DNA from: UBA3839 sp963627995
GTDB lineage: Bacteria > Bacteroidota > Bacteroidia > Bacteroidales > Bacteroidaceae
Length of the DNA stretch: 53,771 nucleotides
NCBI GenBank assembly: GCA_963627995.1
Contig: CAVGCV010000018.1
Span: 1 to 53,771, forward strand
Direction: 5' to 3'
Shown here piece after piece: positions 34,050-41,891 of this stretch (positions within the stretch are counted from its first letter, which is position 1; each line of letters begins with the position of its first letter). The position numbers were made by a program, and so were the translations under genes. The notes beneath the pieces were generated by a model. The model did not search any database. It was given only the letters and a program-made list of their open reading frames with translations, and was not told the DNA's origin.

Positions 34050-34200
34050 ATCCAGTCTCCTTTTTAATGGTGAATAAATCTGTTCCGGTCCGCACGCCCC
34101 GGCTGCCGGCCGCGGAAGCGCGCTCCGTGCCTCCGCTCCGCCCGTCCCGCCCGCGGAGCCCCCGCGCGTGCGGCGCGCGGGCTGCGGCTCCGGCGGGCTT

Positions 34201-34229
34201 GCCGCCCATACCTTATATATATGGGCGGC
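34201..34229. other. hairpin GCCGCCCATA/TATGGGCGGC
   Basis: Perfect 10-bp arms at 34201-34210 and 34220-34229 with an AT-rich loop (CCTTATATA). It lies in the leader of the ytxH-like gene if transcription starts near 34292. Confidence 0.5.
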
Positions 34230-34297
34230 GCGCGGGCTGTCCGGCACGCGCCGCTTCCGCCGCGCCCGGCCGCCCTGCGGCGGTACTTTCCGTTCCC

Positions 34298-34305
34298 CAA
34301 AAATA
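34298..34305 (-). promoter_or_regulatory. -7-like box TATTTTTG, leftward
   Basis: The minus strand reads TATTTTTG. A TTTG at 34318-34321 is only 12 nt away, so the -33 is not convincing. It would give the ytxH-like gene a leader of about 240 nt. Confidence 0.35.
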
Positions 34306-34494
34306 CAGATTTTCCGCCAAAGCCATCCATCCCCTCCGCAAAATAACGTTCCGCGCCCCTCGTTTTAATGTTTTTTAAGGTTTTGCCGCGCCGCCGCCGC
34401 TCCGCGCGGCCTTTTTCGGGGGGCTGCGCCGCCCTTCTTTGTTCCCTGCGCCGCCCTTTCCATGAAGCCGCGCCGAAAGCCTGGCGCCGCCGCA

Positions 34495-34666
34495 CCGCAA
34501 GTTCCGCCGCGGCGCACTGGAAGTCTGGCGCGTGCGCACCGGAAAAATATTTCCAAGTACTTGGAAATATTTTTTCAAGTACTTAGAAATAAATTTCCAA
34601 GTACTTGGAAATTCCGGGCGGGTGCGCCGCCGCGGATATTCCGGTGCGCCGCAGCGGAACTTGCGG
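34495..34666. repeat. 26-bp inverted repeat flanking the palindrome array
   Basis: The left arm 34495-34520 (CCGCAAGTTCCGCCGCGGCG...) matches the reverse complement of 34641-34666 at 24 of 26 positions. The space between the arms holds the palindrome array nearly centrally. A partial extra copy of the arm (GAACTTGCGG) lies at 34679-34688. Confidence 0.75.
34543..34613. repeat. three tandem palindromes, 22-bp period
   Basis: Units centred on GTAC at 34557, 34579 and 34601 are exactly 22 bp apart. Unit 1 is a perfect palindrome over 32 bp (34543-34574), with core TTTCCAAGTACTTGGAAA. Unit 2 is imperfect (TTTTCAAGTACTTAGAAA). Unit 3 is perfect over 22 bp (34592-34613). The spacing of about two helical turns puts all sites on one DNA face, as for a dimeric regulator or iteron-like array. 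Confidence 0.9.
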
Positions 34667-34858
34667 CGCGCCTCGGCTGAACTTGCGGTGCGGCGGCGGG
34701 AAAAACGCTGTGCGCCGCCGCGCCCGCTCCGCCGCGCCCGCTCTGGCGGGACGGGCAGCACGTGCGTGCCGCGCGCCGCCCGCAGCGAGGCCCCGCTCCG
34801 CCGCGCGGCGCGCGCGTTAATTATCTTAAATTATGGGGCGCGTGCGGCGTAATTGTCG

Positions 34859-34866
34859 TATATTTG
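34859..34866 (+). promoter_or_regulatory. -7 box TATATTTG
   Basis: TATATTTGCA matches TAnnTTTG, 29 nt before the ATG at 34896. No good -33 box (TTATGG at 34831-34836 is nearest). Confidence 0.6.
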
Positions 34867-34895
34867 CACACCGAACTTTTATAAAGCTGAAGACT

Positions 34896-35387
34896 ATGAG
34901 GAAACTGGTTCTTGCTGTTTGCCTGCTTGCCGCGGGGGCGGTTCAGGCCGTGGCGCAAAACCTGTACAAGACGGTGTACGAGGGCGCCAGCGCTGTCGTG
35001 AACAACCCGAAGTCGTCGCAGGAACAGATTGAAATCAATCAGTTCAAGGTGACGGTGCTCAACTACCTCCAGGATCAGGTGCACCGCCGCGCGCTGACGA
35101 AGGACAGCTACTTCTTCGACAGCCAGGCCGTGAACATGAAGTGCTTCGTCGACGACTTCATCTACAACGTGACGAAGGCGCGCGCCGTCTCCGCCGCCAA
35201 GCGCACGGAGGTCATCGCCTGCTACCGCGACGCGTCGCTGAAGAACCCGCTCTTCAACGACCTCGACAAGGAGCGCACCTACTGCTACGTGAACGACACG
35301 AGGACGTTCACGCCGTTCTCCCTCGACACCGACTGGGAGAAGGCCTACGAGCAGGCGAGCGCGAAGATCAAGACCATCATCCGATAG
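34896..35387 (+). CDS. secreted conserved hypothetical protein, 163 aa
   Basis: A signal peptide (MRKLVLAVCLLAAGAVQAVAQ, cut after about residue 22) leads to a soluble domain of about 140 residues with no known motif. The mature part begins NLYKTVYEGASAVVNNPKSS, has EIEINQFKVTVLNYLQDQ-type helices, and carries two Cys (MKCFVDDF, YCYVNDTR) that could form a disulfide. It is probably periplasmic. The ATG at 34896 gives the correct signal peptide; upstream frame is leader. A promoter box precedes it, and the palindrome array lies 283 bp upstream. Function unknown. Confidence 0.78.
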   Translation: MRKLVLAVCLLAAGAVQAVAQNLYKTVYEGASAVVNNPKSSQEQIEINQFKVTVLNYLQDQVHRRALTKDSYFFDSQAVNMKCFVDDFIYNVTKARAVSAAKRTEVIACYRDASLKNPLFNDLDKERTYCYVNDTRTFTPFSLDTDWEKAYEQASAKIKTIIR

Positions 35388-35448
35388 GCGCGGCGCGGAC
35401 GCCGCCCGCCCCGTCCGCCCTGCCGCGGTGCGATTATCGCGCGCGGCG

Positions 35449-35480
35449 CTTGCGGGCGACGCGGAAAATCCGTATATTTG
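35449..35480 (+). promoter_or_regulatory. promoter CTTG-N20-TATATTTG for purU
   Basis: CTTG at 35449-35452, 20 nt, then TATATTTG at 35473-35480. It overlaps the in-frame TTG at 35478, so translation cannot start there. Confidence 0.7.
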
Positions 35481-35504
35481 CAGCGCGAAACAAATGTTGA
35501 GAAC

Positions 35505-36365
35505 GTGGGCGTAACAGCAAAGCTCCTCCTCCACTGCCCGGACCGTCCGGGCATCCTGGCGCAGATAACGAACTTCATCACCATCAACGGCGGCAACATC
35601 GTCTATCTCGACCAGTACGTCGACCGCATCGAGCGCGTGTTCTTCGCGCGCGTGGAGTGGGAGCTGGAGAACTTCGTGGTTCCGCGCGAGAAGGTCGAGG
35701 ACTACTTCTCGACGCTCTACGCCGCGAAGTACGGCATGGAGATGCGCCTCTACTTCTCCGACGTGAAGCCGCGCATGGCCATCTTCGTCTCGAAGACGAG
35801 CCACTGCCTGTTCGACATGCTCGCGCGCTATGCGGCGGGCAAGTGGGACTGCGAGATACCGCTCATCGTGAGCAACCACCCCGACCTCAAGCACGTGGCG
35901 GACCGCTTCGGCATCCCGTTCCACGTGTTCCCCATCACCACGGAGAACAAGGCCGAGCAGGAGGCGCGCGAGATGAGGCTCCTTGCCGAGCACGGCGTGA
36001 CTTTCGTCGTCCTCGCGCGCTACATGCAGGTGCTGTCGGACGACATGATTGCCGCCTACGCGGGGCGCATCGTCAATATCCACCACTCGTTCCTGCCGTC
36101 GCAGGGCGGGGCGCGCACCTACTACCGCGAGGCGTGGGAGCGCGGCGTGAAGGTCATCGGGGCGACGAGCCACTACGTGACGGGCGAGCTCGACGCGGGC
36201 CCGATTATCGAGCAGGACGCGGTGCGCGTGACGCACAAGGACACGCCCGACAGCCTGGAGGTGAAGGGGCAGGACTTGGAGAAAATCGTGCTGTCGCGCG
36301 CCGTCCAGAAGCACCTTGAGCGCAAGATACTCGCCTACGGCAACAAGACCGTCGTCTTCTCGTAG
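35505..36365 (+). CDS. purU: formyltetrahydrofolate deformylase PurU (GTG start)
   Basis: A 286-aa enzyme hydrolysing 10-formyl-tetrahydrofolate to formate and tetrahydrofolate, balancing one-carbon pools and feeding formate to purine synthesis. An N-terminal ACT domain (about 3-80, LLLHCPDRPGILAQITNFI) precedes a formyl-transferase fold. Catalytic residues are Asn191, His193 (NIHHSFLPS) and Asp230 (GELDAGPIIEQD). VTFVVLARYMQVLS is a family marker. The frame has no ATG before the ACT domain. The GTG at 35505 is chosen because the more distal TTG lies within the -7 box. The leader would be only about 18 nt. Confidence 0.93.
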   Translation: MGVTAKLLLHCPDRPGILAQITNFITINGGNIVYLDQYVDRIERVFFARVEWELENFVVPREKVEDYFSTLYAAKYGMEMRLYFSDVKPRMAIFVSKTSHCLFDMLARYAAGKWDCEIPLIVSNHPDLKHVADRFGIPFHVFPITTENKAEQEAREMRLLAEHGVTFVVLARYMQVLSDDMIAAYAGRIVNIHHSFLPSQGGARTYYREAWERGVKVIGATSHYVTGELDAGPIIEQDAVRVTHKDTPDSLEVKGQDLEKIVLSRAVQKHLERKILAYGNKTVVFS

Positions 36366-36411
36366 GCTCGCGCGCCGGCGGGCGCGGAGGCGGGAAGGAC
36401 ACCATACGGAC

Positions 36412-36483
36412 GCATCTGTAGTTCAATGGATAGAATAGAGGATTCCGGTTCCTCAGATTAGGGTTCGATTCCCTACAGATGTA
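36412..36483 (+). tRNA. tRNA-Arg (anticodon CCG)
   Basis: The cloverleaf folds by eye. The acceptor stem is GCATCTG/CAGATGT with one G-T pair at the end. The D stem is GTTC/GAAT. The anticodon stem is GAGGA/TCCTC around loop TTCCGGT, giving anticodon CCG. The T stem is TAGGG/CCCTA around TTCGATT. The discriminator is A and the CCA end is not encoded. It decodes CGG arginine codons, which are frequent in this GC-rich genome. Confidence 0.95.
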
Positions 36484-36584
36484 CGGCGGCGGCGCGCAGC
36501 GTGATGCTGCGCGCCGCCATTTGTCTGGAGGCCGGGCAAGAAGCGCGGAGGCCCGCGACAAGAAGGCGAGAGGCCCTTAAGGCG

Positions 36585-36629
36585 AAGGCTCGGCGGCATC
36601 CCTGCGAGGGGGATTGCCGCCGAGCCTTT
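36585..36629 (-). terminator. terminator of proBA
   Basis: Perfect 14-bp arms AAGGCTCGGCGGCA (36585-36598) and TGCCGCCGAGCCTT (36615-36628) lie 31 bp beyond the proA stop. The flanking T run is short, and it may act in both directions. Confidence 0.75.
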
Positions 36630-36659
36630 CCGTAGGGGCCGTGCCGTCGCGCCGCGCGC

Positions 36660-37910
36660 CTACTGGGGGCGCACTTGGCCGTCGCCGTGGATGAGCCACT
36701 TGTACGTTGTGATTTCCTCCAGGGCCATCGGGCCGCGCGCGTGGAGCTTCTGCGTGGAGATGCCGATTTCCGCTCCCAGTCCGAACTGCGCGCCGTCGGT
36801 GAAGCTCGTCGGCGCGTTGCTGTAGACGCACGCCGCGTCGACGAGCGCGAGGAAGCGGTCGGACGTGGCGCGGTTCTCGGTGACGATGCTCTCGCTGTGC
36901 CCCGAGCCGTAGCGGCGTATGTGCCGCAGCGCGTCGTCCAACGAGGCGACGGTCTTCACGCCCATGGCGTAGTCTTGGAACTCCGTGCCGTAGGTCTCTG
37001 CGCCGGCGTGGAGGAGCAGCTCCGCGGGGTAGCCGCCGAGGAGGGCCGCGAAGGCCGGCTCGTCGGCGTAGATGCGCACGCCGCTCTCCGCCAGCGGCTG
37101 GCAGAGGGCGGGCAGCTCGGCCAGGCGGTCGGCGTGGACGAGGGTGCAGTCGAGCGCGTTGCAAACGCTCACGCGGCGCGTCTTGGCGTTGTGGATGATG
37201 CGCCGGCCCTTCTCCAGGTCCGCGTCGCGGTCGAAGTAGGCGTGGCACACGCCCGCGCCCGTTTCGATGACTGGCACGCTGGCCTCGCGCCTCACGAAGT
37301 CGATGAGTCGCTTCGAGCCGCGCGGAATCACCATGTCGATGTAGCCGTCGGCGTGCAGCAGCTCGGCCGTCGCCTCGTGGGTGGCCGGCAGGAGCGTGAC
37401 GGCGTTCCCGTCGATGCCGTGCCGCAGCAGCACTTCCTTGACGAGGGCGACGATGGCGCGGTTCGAGCTGTCGGCGTCCTTTCCGCCTTTCAGCACGCAG
37501 GCGTTGCCGGACTTGAGGCAGAGGGCGAACACGTCGAACGTGACGTTGGGGCGCGCCTCGTAGACGATGCCGATGACCCCGAACGGTACGCTCACGCGCT
37601 TGAGGTCGAGGCCGTTGGGCAGCACGACGTGCCTGAGCACGCGTCCCAGCGGCGACGGCAGCGCGGCCACCTTGCGCGTGTCGTCGGCGATGTCGCGGAT
37701 GCGCTGCGGCGTGAGCTTCAGCCGGTCGTAGAGGGGGCTGTCGGAGTCCATGCGGGCGAGGTCGGCGGCGTTGGCCGCGAGGATGTCGTCGGTGCGGCGC
37801 AGGGCTTCGTCGGCCACGTCGCTGAGCACGCGGTTGATGCGCTCGGGGTCGAGCTGCGCCAAGGCGAGGCTGGCCTCGCGTGCCAGCCGGAATGAGGTCT
37901 GTGTGTCCAT
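36660..37910 (-). CDS. proA: gamma-glutamyl phosphate reductase ProA
   Basis: A 416-aa NADPH-dependent aldehyde-dehydrogenase-superfamily enzyme. It reduces gamma-glutamyl phosphate to glutamate semialdehyde in proline synthesis. Markers are VPFGVIGIVYEARPNVT, the cofactor-binding CLKSGNACVLKGG, IPRGSKRLIDFV, the catalytic cysteine (about Cys250 in SVCNALDC) and the C-terminal GLGAEIGISTQKLHARGPMALEE. Full length. It is encoded 21 bp downstream of proB, so the two are co-transcribed and the labile intermediate can be channelled. Confidence 0.97.
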   Translation of the reverse strand: MDTQTSFRLAREASLALAQLDPERINRVLSDVADEALRRTDDILAANAADLARMDSDSPLYDRLKLTPQRIRDIADDTRKVAALPSPLGRVLRHVVLPNGLDLKRVSVPFGVIGIVYEARPNVTFDVFALCLKSGNACVLKGGKDADSSNRAIVALVKEVLLRHGIDGNAVTLLPATHEATAELLHADGYIDMVIPRGSKRLIDFVRREASVPVIETGAGVCHAYFDRDADLEKGRRIIHNAKTRRVSVCNALDCTLVHADRLAELPALCQPLAESGVRIYADEPAFAALLGGYPAELLLHAGAETYGTEFQDYAMGVKTVASLDDALRHIRRYGSGHSESIVTENRATSDRFLALVDAACVYSNAPTSFTDGAQFGLGAEIGISTQKLHARGPMALEEITTYKWLIHGDGQVRPQ

Positions 37911-37931
37911 GCGGTGGGGATGGAGTGGGGG

Positions 37932-39005
37932 TTATTCTAAATAAAGGTAGTCGTAGTGGACGACGGGACGCTGGTCGCGCTGCCCCATGACGGCGCGCGC
38001 CTCGTCGGCCGAGTAGTCCGTGCGTCCCACGCCGATGGCGCGTCCCTCGAAGTCGATGACGCTCACGATGTCGTGCCGCTCGAAGTCGCCGTCGACGCCG
38101 GTGACGCCGATGGGCAGGATGCTCATGGCGCGCTCGCCCTGGATGCGCAGCGACGCGCAGTCGTTGAGGTGGATGGCTCCCTTGGCGAATCCGTCGCTGT
38201 GGGCGATCCACCGCTTCACGCTCGACACCTCGCGGCGCGACGGCACGAAGCGCGTGCAGGGCGTGGCGGCCGCGTCGTGCAGCACGCGGGCGAGGATGTC
38301 GTCGCGCTTTCCGTTGGCAATCACCACCTCGATGCCCTCCTGCGCCACCTTGCGCGCGATGTTGCTCTTGGTCTGCATCCCGCCGCGTCCGAAGCCCGAC
38401 TTCTCCGCCTGTATGTAGTCCGACAGGTCTTTGCCCGGCTCCACCGTGCGGATCAGCTCGGAGGTGGGCGACGAGGGGCTTCCCGTGAACACGCCGTCGA
38501 TGTTCGACAGGATGATGAGCTTGTCGCAGTCCATCATCGTCGCCACCAGCCCGGACAGCTCGTCGTTGTCGGTGAACATGAGCTCGGTGACCGACACGGT
38601 GTCGTTCTCGTTCACGATGGGAATCACGCCGTGGTCGAGCATCGTCATCATGCAGCCGCGCTGGTTGAGGTAGTGCCGCCGCGTGCCGAGGTTTTCCTTC
38701 ATCGTCAGCACTTGGCCCACGGCGATGCCGTGGTCGCGGAAAAACTCGTAGTAGCGGTTGATGAGCTTGGCCTGCCCCACGGCCGAGAACAGCTGCCGCT
38801 GGCTCACCGTGTCCATCCGCTCCACGTCGGAGGGGCTCAGCTCGCTGCGTCCGCAGGCCACGGCTCCCGACGACACGAGGATGACCTCCGCGCCCTGCTG
38901 CCGGATGGCGGCCACCTGGTCGACGATGGCCGACATGCGCGTCACGTCGAGCGAGCCGTCGGGGCGCGTCAGCACGTTGCTGCCTATTTTGATGGTTATG
39001 CGCAT
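37932..39005 (-). CDS. proB: glutamate 5-kinase ProB
   Basis: A 357-aa enzyme that phosphorylates glutamate as the first step of proline synthesis. The amino-acid-kinase domain shows TIKIGSNVLTRPDG, VILVSSGAVACGRSEL, VPIVNENDTVSV-like PIVNENDTVSVTELMFTDNDELSGLVA and FGRGGMQTKSNIA. A C-terminal PUA domain (about 265-350, KGAIHLNDCASLRIQGERAMSILPIGVTGVDGDFERHD) matches the full-length class. Proline feedback inhibition is expected for the family. The ATG at 39005 starts at the first kinase strand; upstream frame is leader and hairpin. Confidence 0.96.
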   Translation of the reverse strand: MRITIKIGSNVLTRPDGSLDVTRMSAIVDQVAAIRQQGAEVILVSSGAVACGRSELSPSDVERMDTVSQRQLFSAVGQAKLINRYYEFFRDHGIAVGQVLTMKENLGTRRHYLNQRGCMMTMLDHGVIPIVNENDTVSVTELMFTDNDELSGLVATMMDCDKLIILSNIDGVFTGSPSSPTSELIRTVEPGKDLSDYIQAEKSGFGRGGMQTKSNIARKVAQEGIEVVIANGKRDDILARVLHDAAATPCTRFVPSRREVSSVKRWIAHSDGFAKGAIHLNDCASLRIQGERAMSILPIGVTGVDGDFERHDIVSVIDFEGRAIGVGRTDYSADEARAVMGQRDQRPVVHYDYLYLE

Positions 39006-39046
39006 CGTTTCTTGTCTTTTTGTCGTACGATGGGTTGTTCCTCTTG

Positions 39047-39054
39047 CAAAAGTA
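39047..39054 (-). promoter_or_regulatory. -7 box TACTTTTG for proBA
   Basis: The minus strand reads TACTTTTGC, matching TAnnTTTG, 41 nt before the proB ATG. No clear -33. Confidence 0.6.
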
Positions 39055-39100
39055 CGAAAAAATCGCGGATGCCGCCGCGCGGCGTTCGCTTTTTCGCGCA

Positions 39101-39135
39101 AAGCCGCCGGCGGAGCGTTGGCTCGCCGGCGGCTT
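39101..39135 (-). terminator. hairpin after rhaM
   Basis: Perfect 12-bp arms AAGCCGCCGGCG (39101-39112) and CGCCGGCGGCTT (39124-39135), with inner GAGC/GCTC pairing. It is placed between the rhaM stop and the proB promoter. No T run. Confidence 0.55.
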
Positions 39136-39157
39136 CTTCGGTGGATGGCGCGCGCGC

Positions 39158-39472
39158 TTAGTCGAGGTGGAACACCTCGCGCAGGGGGACGGTCACGGGC
39201 GAGTTGTCGGGGTTGGTCTCCATGATGTCGGCCATGTAGGCCCACCACCGCCGCGTGATTTCGTCGGCGCCCATGTCCTGCGAGCTCTGCTCGCCCTCAA
39301 TCTCCTGGTAGCCGAACAGGATGTTGGTGTCCCTGTCCCAGTAGATGGAGTAGTTGCCCACCCCGGCCTCCTTGATTTGCTGCTTGAGCTGCGGCCAGAG
39401 CGCGGCGTGCCTGCGCTCGTACTCCTCCTCGAAGCCGGGCTTGAGGAACATCTTGAATGCGAATCGTTTCAT
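39158..39472 (-). CDS. rhaM: L-rhamnose mutarotase
   Basis: A 104-aa dimeric alpha/beta-barrel enzyme that interconverts alpha and beta anomers of L-rhamnose. Family active-site residues are all present: Tyr18 (EEYERRH), His22, Tyr41 (NYSIYW) and Trp76-Trp77 (RRWWAYM). Length equals the family norm. The neighbouring genes are not other rhamnose catabolic genes. A GH28 enzyme lies 2.4 kb away on the opposite strand, and rhamnose from pectin is a plausible source. It is 47 bp downstream of the MATE exporter gene on the same strand. Confidence 0.93.
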   Translation of the reverse strand: MKRFAFKMFLKPGFEEEYERRHAALWPQLKQQIKEAGVGNYSIYWDRDTNILFGYQEIEGEQSSQDMGADEITRRWWAYMADIMETNPDNSPVTVPLREVFHLD

Positions 39473-39519
39473 GGTCTCGTTTGCTTTGGTTGGTGAATAT
39501 GGAATGGTTGTGTGTCGCG

Positions 39520-40851
39520 TCATGCGCATTGCCGCCGCGTGCGGCGGTAGAATCGCTGGTAGAACAGCAGGCCGGCCGTGGTCAGCCCGAAGGGGAAGCC
39601 GAACCAGATGCCGACCTCGCGCCATCCGAGTACGAATCCGAACACGTAGCTGAGGGGTATCGACACGAGCAGGTAGGCCGCGGCGGCGTACCACACGAGC
39701 GGCTTCACGTCCTCGACGGCGCGCAGCGAGTTGGCGAAGATGGTCTGCGCGCTGTCGCCCAGCTGGTAGAGGATGAACGGCAGCATGAGGGCCGTGACCG
39801 TCTTCACGACCTCGCCGCTCGTGGTGAAGCAGTAGGCGAGCGGCACTTGCAGGGCGAAGAGGCCCGATGCCAGCACGGCGGCCGCGCCGGTGGCCATGAA
39901 GAACGCGGCGAACGACGTGCGCCGCACCTCCGCCCAGTTCTCCATTCCCCGGAAGTGGCTCATGCGCACGGCCGCGGCCGCCCCGATGCCGTAGTAGAAG
40001 AGGAAGCAGAGCGAGCCGACGGTGCACATCACCTGGTGGGCGGCGAGGGCGGTCGCGCCCAGCCACCCCATCATGACGGCGGTGATGTTGAACGACGACG
40101 ACTCCATCGACATCTGCAGGCTGACGGGCAGCCCCACCCGCGTGAGGTGGGCGAGGCCGAGCCGCGTCACCGGCAGGTGGAAGCCCGCGCGGTAGGGCGC
40201 GTAGCGGCGGCTGCGGCGCACCGCCCATGCCAGCCCCGCGAGCATGGCGGCGCGCGATGCCAGCGTGGCGATGCCCGCGCCGTTCAGTCCCAGCTCGGGG
40301 CATCCCCACAGGCCGAATATCAGCAGCGCGTTGCCCGCGATGTTCAGCACGTTGCCCCCCACCATCGTCCACATCGGCGTTTTCGTGTCGCCCACGCCGT
40401 CGCAGAACTGCTTCAGCGCGTTGAACGCCGACACGAACGGCAGCGAGGCGAGGGTGAGGAGGAAGTAGGGGCGGATGAGCGGCATGAGCGCGGCGGGCTG
40501 GCGCAGCAGATCCAGGTGGAGGTAGAGCGCGTACATCAGTCCGGACGCCACGGCGCAGACCGCCAGGTTCGCCACGAGGCTTTCCCGGAGGGTGCGCGCG
40601 GCGAGGTGGAGCTGGCCTTTCCCGAAGAACCTCCCCACGATGGGCGTGGTGCTGTAGGAGAAGCCGAGCAGGAAGAAGATGACGAGGTTGAACACGTTGC
40701 TCACAAAGCCGGCGGCCGAAAGCTCGTCGGTGTCGTGCTGCCCCACCATGATGGTGTCGGCAAAGGCCTGCGCGATGACGCCCAGCTGGCCGACGACAAT
40801 CGGCGTGCCCAGCGCGGCCAGCGCGCGGATGTGTTCCTTGTAGGTGATCAT
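39520..40851 (-). CDS. MATE family efflux transporter (NorM-like)
   Basis: A 443-aa inner-membrane protein with twelve predicted helices. Two homologous halves open with IVVGQLGVIAQAFADTIMVGQ and GLPVSLQMSMESSSFNITAVMMG. It also has PFVSAFNALKQFCDGVGDTKTP, a typical MATE motif. It exports drugs or metabolites using a cation gradient; the substrate is unknown. The ATG at 40851 follows a TAACTTTG box. An in-frame extension to 41136 runs back through the dispersed repeat and is rejected. rhaM follows at 47 bp. Confidence 0.93.
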   Translation of the reverse strand: MITYKEHIRALAALGTPIVVGQLGVIAQAFADTIMVGQHDTDELSAAGFVSNVFNLVIFFLLGFSYSTTPIVGRFFGKGQLHLAARTLRESLVANLAVCAVASGLMYALYLHLDLLRQPAALMPLIRPYFLLTLASLPFVSAFNALKQFCDGVGDTKTPMWTMVGGNVLNIAGNALLIFGLWGCPELGLNGAGIATLASRAAMLAGLAWAVRRSRRYAPYRAGFHLPVTRLGLAHLTRVGLPVSLQMSMESSSFNITAVMMGWLGATALAAHQVMCTVGSLCFLFYYGIGAAAAVRMSHFRGMENWAEVRRTSFAAFFMATGAAAVLASGLFALQVPLAYCFTTSGEVVKTVTALMLPFILYQLGDSAQTIFANSLRAVEDVKPLVWYAAAAYLLVSIPLSYVFGFVLGWREVGIWFGFPFGLTTAGLLFYQRFYRRTRRQCA

Positions 40852-40904
40852 GGTGGCAAGGGGCTGAGGTCCCGCCCCGGTGTGCGGACTCTCCGCTTTT
40901 GTCG

Positions 40905-40912
40905 CAAAGTTA
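40905..40912 (-). promoter_or_regulatory. -7 box TAACTTTG for the MATE gene
   Basis: The minus strand reads TAACTTTGC, 53 nt before the ATG at 40851. No -33 at the standard distance. The rest of the 471-bp gene-free stretch 40852-41322 holds repeat copy C and a terminator. Confidence 0.55.
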
Positions 40913-41021
40913 CGACTTTCCCCCCACAATGCTTCGCGCGGCCGGTAGGGATTTTTCACTGCGTTTCCACGGAAATCCAGAATTTTTCTCCTGTCCGATC
41001 CTGCGCTTTCGGACGCGCCGC

Positions 41022-41129
41022 GAAATCTCCGCAGAGAAAAGTCCTGCGCTCCGCGGACAAAAATGTTTTTCTCTGCGGACGAAAAATATTCTTTCCGCAC
41101 ACTTTTTCCCGTCCGCTCCGCAGTGTTTT
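41022..41129. repeat. dispersed intergenic repeat, copy C
   Basis: It contains TCCGCAGAGAAAA, CTCCGCGGACAAAAA and TCTCTGCGGACGAAAAA and ends in CTCCGCAGTGTTTT. From TCTCTGCGGACG rightward it is nearly identical to copy B at 18.4 kb, but the left terminal repeat seen in B is absent or decayed. Confidence 0.8.
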
Positions 41130-41222
41130 CCCACAAAAAGCGGCCTCTGCCGACGGGCTTTCCGTAAAGATGTTCTGTGGGCGCGGCACTGCGCGGAGGG
41201 GGGACACGGGCGGCCCGGAAAC

Positions 41223-41262
41223 AAAAAAAGCGGAACGTCCGTTTGGTGACGGGCGTTCCGCT
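41223..41262 (-). terminator. intrinsic terminator of the small membrane protein gene
   Basis: Arms AGCGGAACG (41229-41237) and CGTTCCGCT (41254-41262). Read leftward, the stem is followed by seven T, the A run 41223-41229. Confidence 0.85.
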
Positions 41263-41322
41263 GGGGAACTTGGGTCGCTCGTGTTCCCGGTGGATACGGG
41301 AGGGGAGGCTTGGGAAGTGCCG

Positions 41323-41580
41323 CTATTCTTCGCCAAGTCCGGCCTGCTTGCAGCGGTGGAGCGCATAGGCGAACCATGCGATGCAGAGCAGTCGGAACGC
41401 GAACGGGACGGCGAGGGAGAACACGAGGAACAGCAGGGCGAGGATGGCGTGGAGGATGCAGAGGGTCTGCTTCGGCGTGACGTCCTCTTCGAGGGCTGCG
41501 GAAAAAATGTGCGCGAGACATTGCAGGGTGGAGCTGTGTGCGCCGTTGGTGCAGGGCGTGTAGGCCGTGTACTTTTTCAT
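41323..41580 (-). CDS. small hydrophobic membrane protein, 85 aa
   Basis: Starts MKKYTAYTPCTNGAHS at an ATG (41580). The first 35 residues are soluble with three Cys (TPCTNG, LQCLAH, KQTLC). Two adjacent hydrophobic segments follow (ILHAILALLFLVFSLAVPFAF and LLCIAWFAYAL), then a short charged tail. No family recognised. It is monocistronic with a good terminator. A candidate leftward -7 (GAATTTTG, 41620-41627) lies upstream. Confidence 0.7.
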   Translation of the reverse strand: MKKYTAYTPCTNGAHSSTLQCLAHIFSAALEEDVTPKQTLCILHAILALLFLVFSLAVPFAFRLLCIAWFAYALHRCKQAGLGEE

Positions 41581-41803
41581 TGTATCGATAGCTTTAATGG
41601 GTTCTGTTGTCTGACGCTGCAAAATTCGGAAATATGCGTGCCAGAATATGTCAATTCCAAGAGGAAGAAATACGAAAAAACGAATGTTTTATTAAAAATA
41701 TTAAAATCGGGGAGGAGTATTCATGCCTGTCCCGGGCGGCGTCCTTGGCGGCTGGACAGCGACTTTCCCAAAGGAGATATGGCCGTTGTCGCGGGATTTT
41801 TCC

Positions 41804-41811
41804 TATCTTTG
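41804..41811 (+). promoter_or_regulatory. -7 box TATCTTTG for the GH28 gene
   Basis: TATCTTTGC matches TAnnTTTG, 80 nt before the ATG at 41892. A small hairpin CCGCAGG/CCTGCGG follows it in the leader. GTTG at 41785-41788 is too close (15 nt) for a good -33. Nothing else of note in the 311-bp gap 41581-41891 beyond AT-rich sequence. Confidence 0.55.
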
Positions 41812-41891
41812 CTCCGCAGGACGTTTCCCCTGCGGGGGATTTTTTCGGGAATCCAGCTTCGATATGCAGTTGACGACTTAATGACACACAC

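Larger units (their letters stand above)
34050..34895. other. 846-bp gene-free divergent intergenic region
   Basis: No protein gene is supportable. The region separates the leftward ytxH-like triad from a rightward secreted protein. It contains a TATTTTTG box (34298-34305), a hairpin (34201-34229), a tandem palindrome array (34543-34613) nested in an inverted repeat (34495-34666), and the promoter of the rightward gene (34859-34866). Very GC-rich flanks contrast with the AT-rich array. Confidence 0.75.

Noticed and set aside
34543..34613. CRISPR array
   Set aside because: The three units are palindromes without spacers (22-bp period, all repeat), and there are no cas genes.
40852..41136. 95-residue N-terminal extension of the MATE protein
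   Set aside because: It would translate the dispersed repeat and the -7 box. The family starts at the ATG at 40851.
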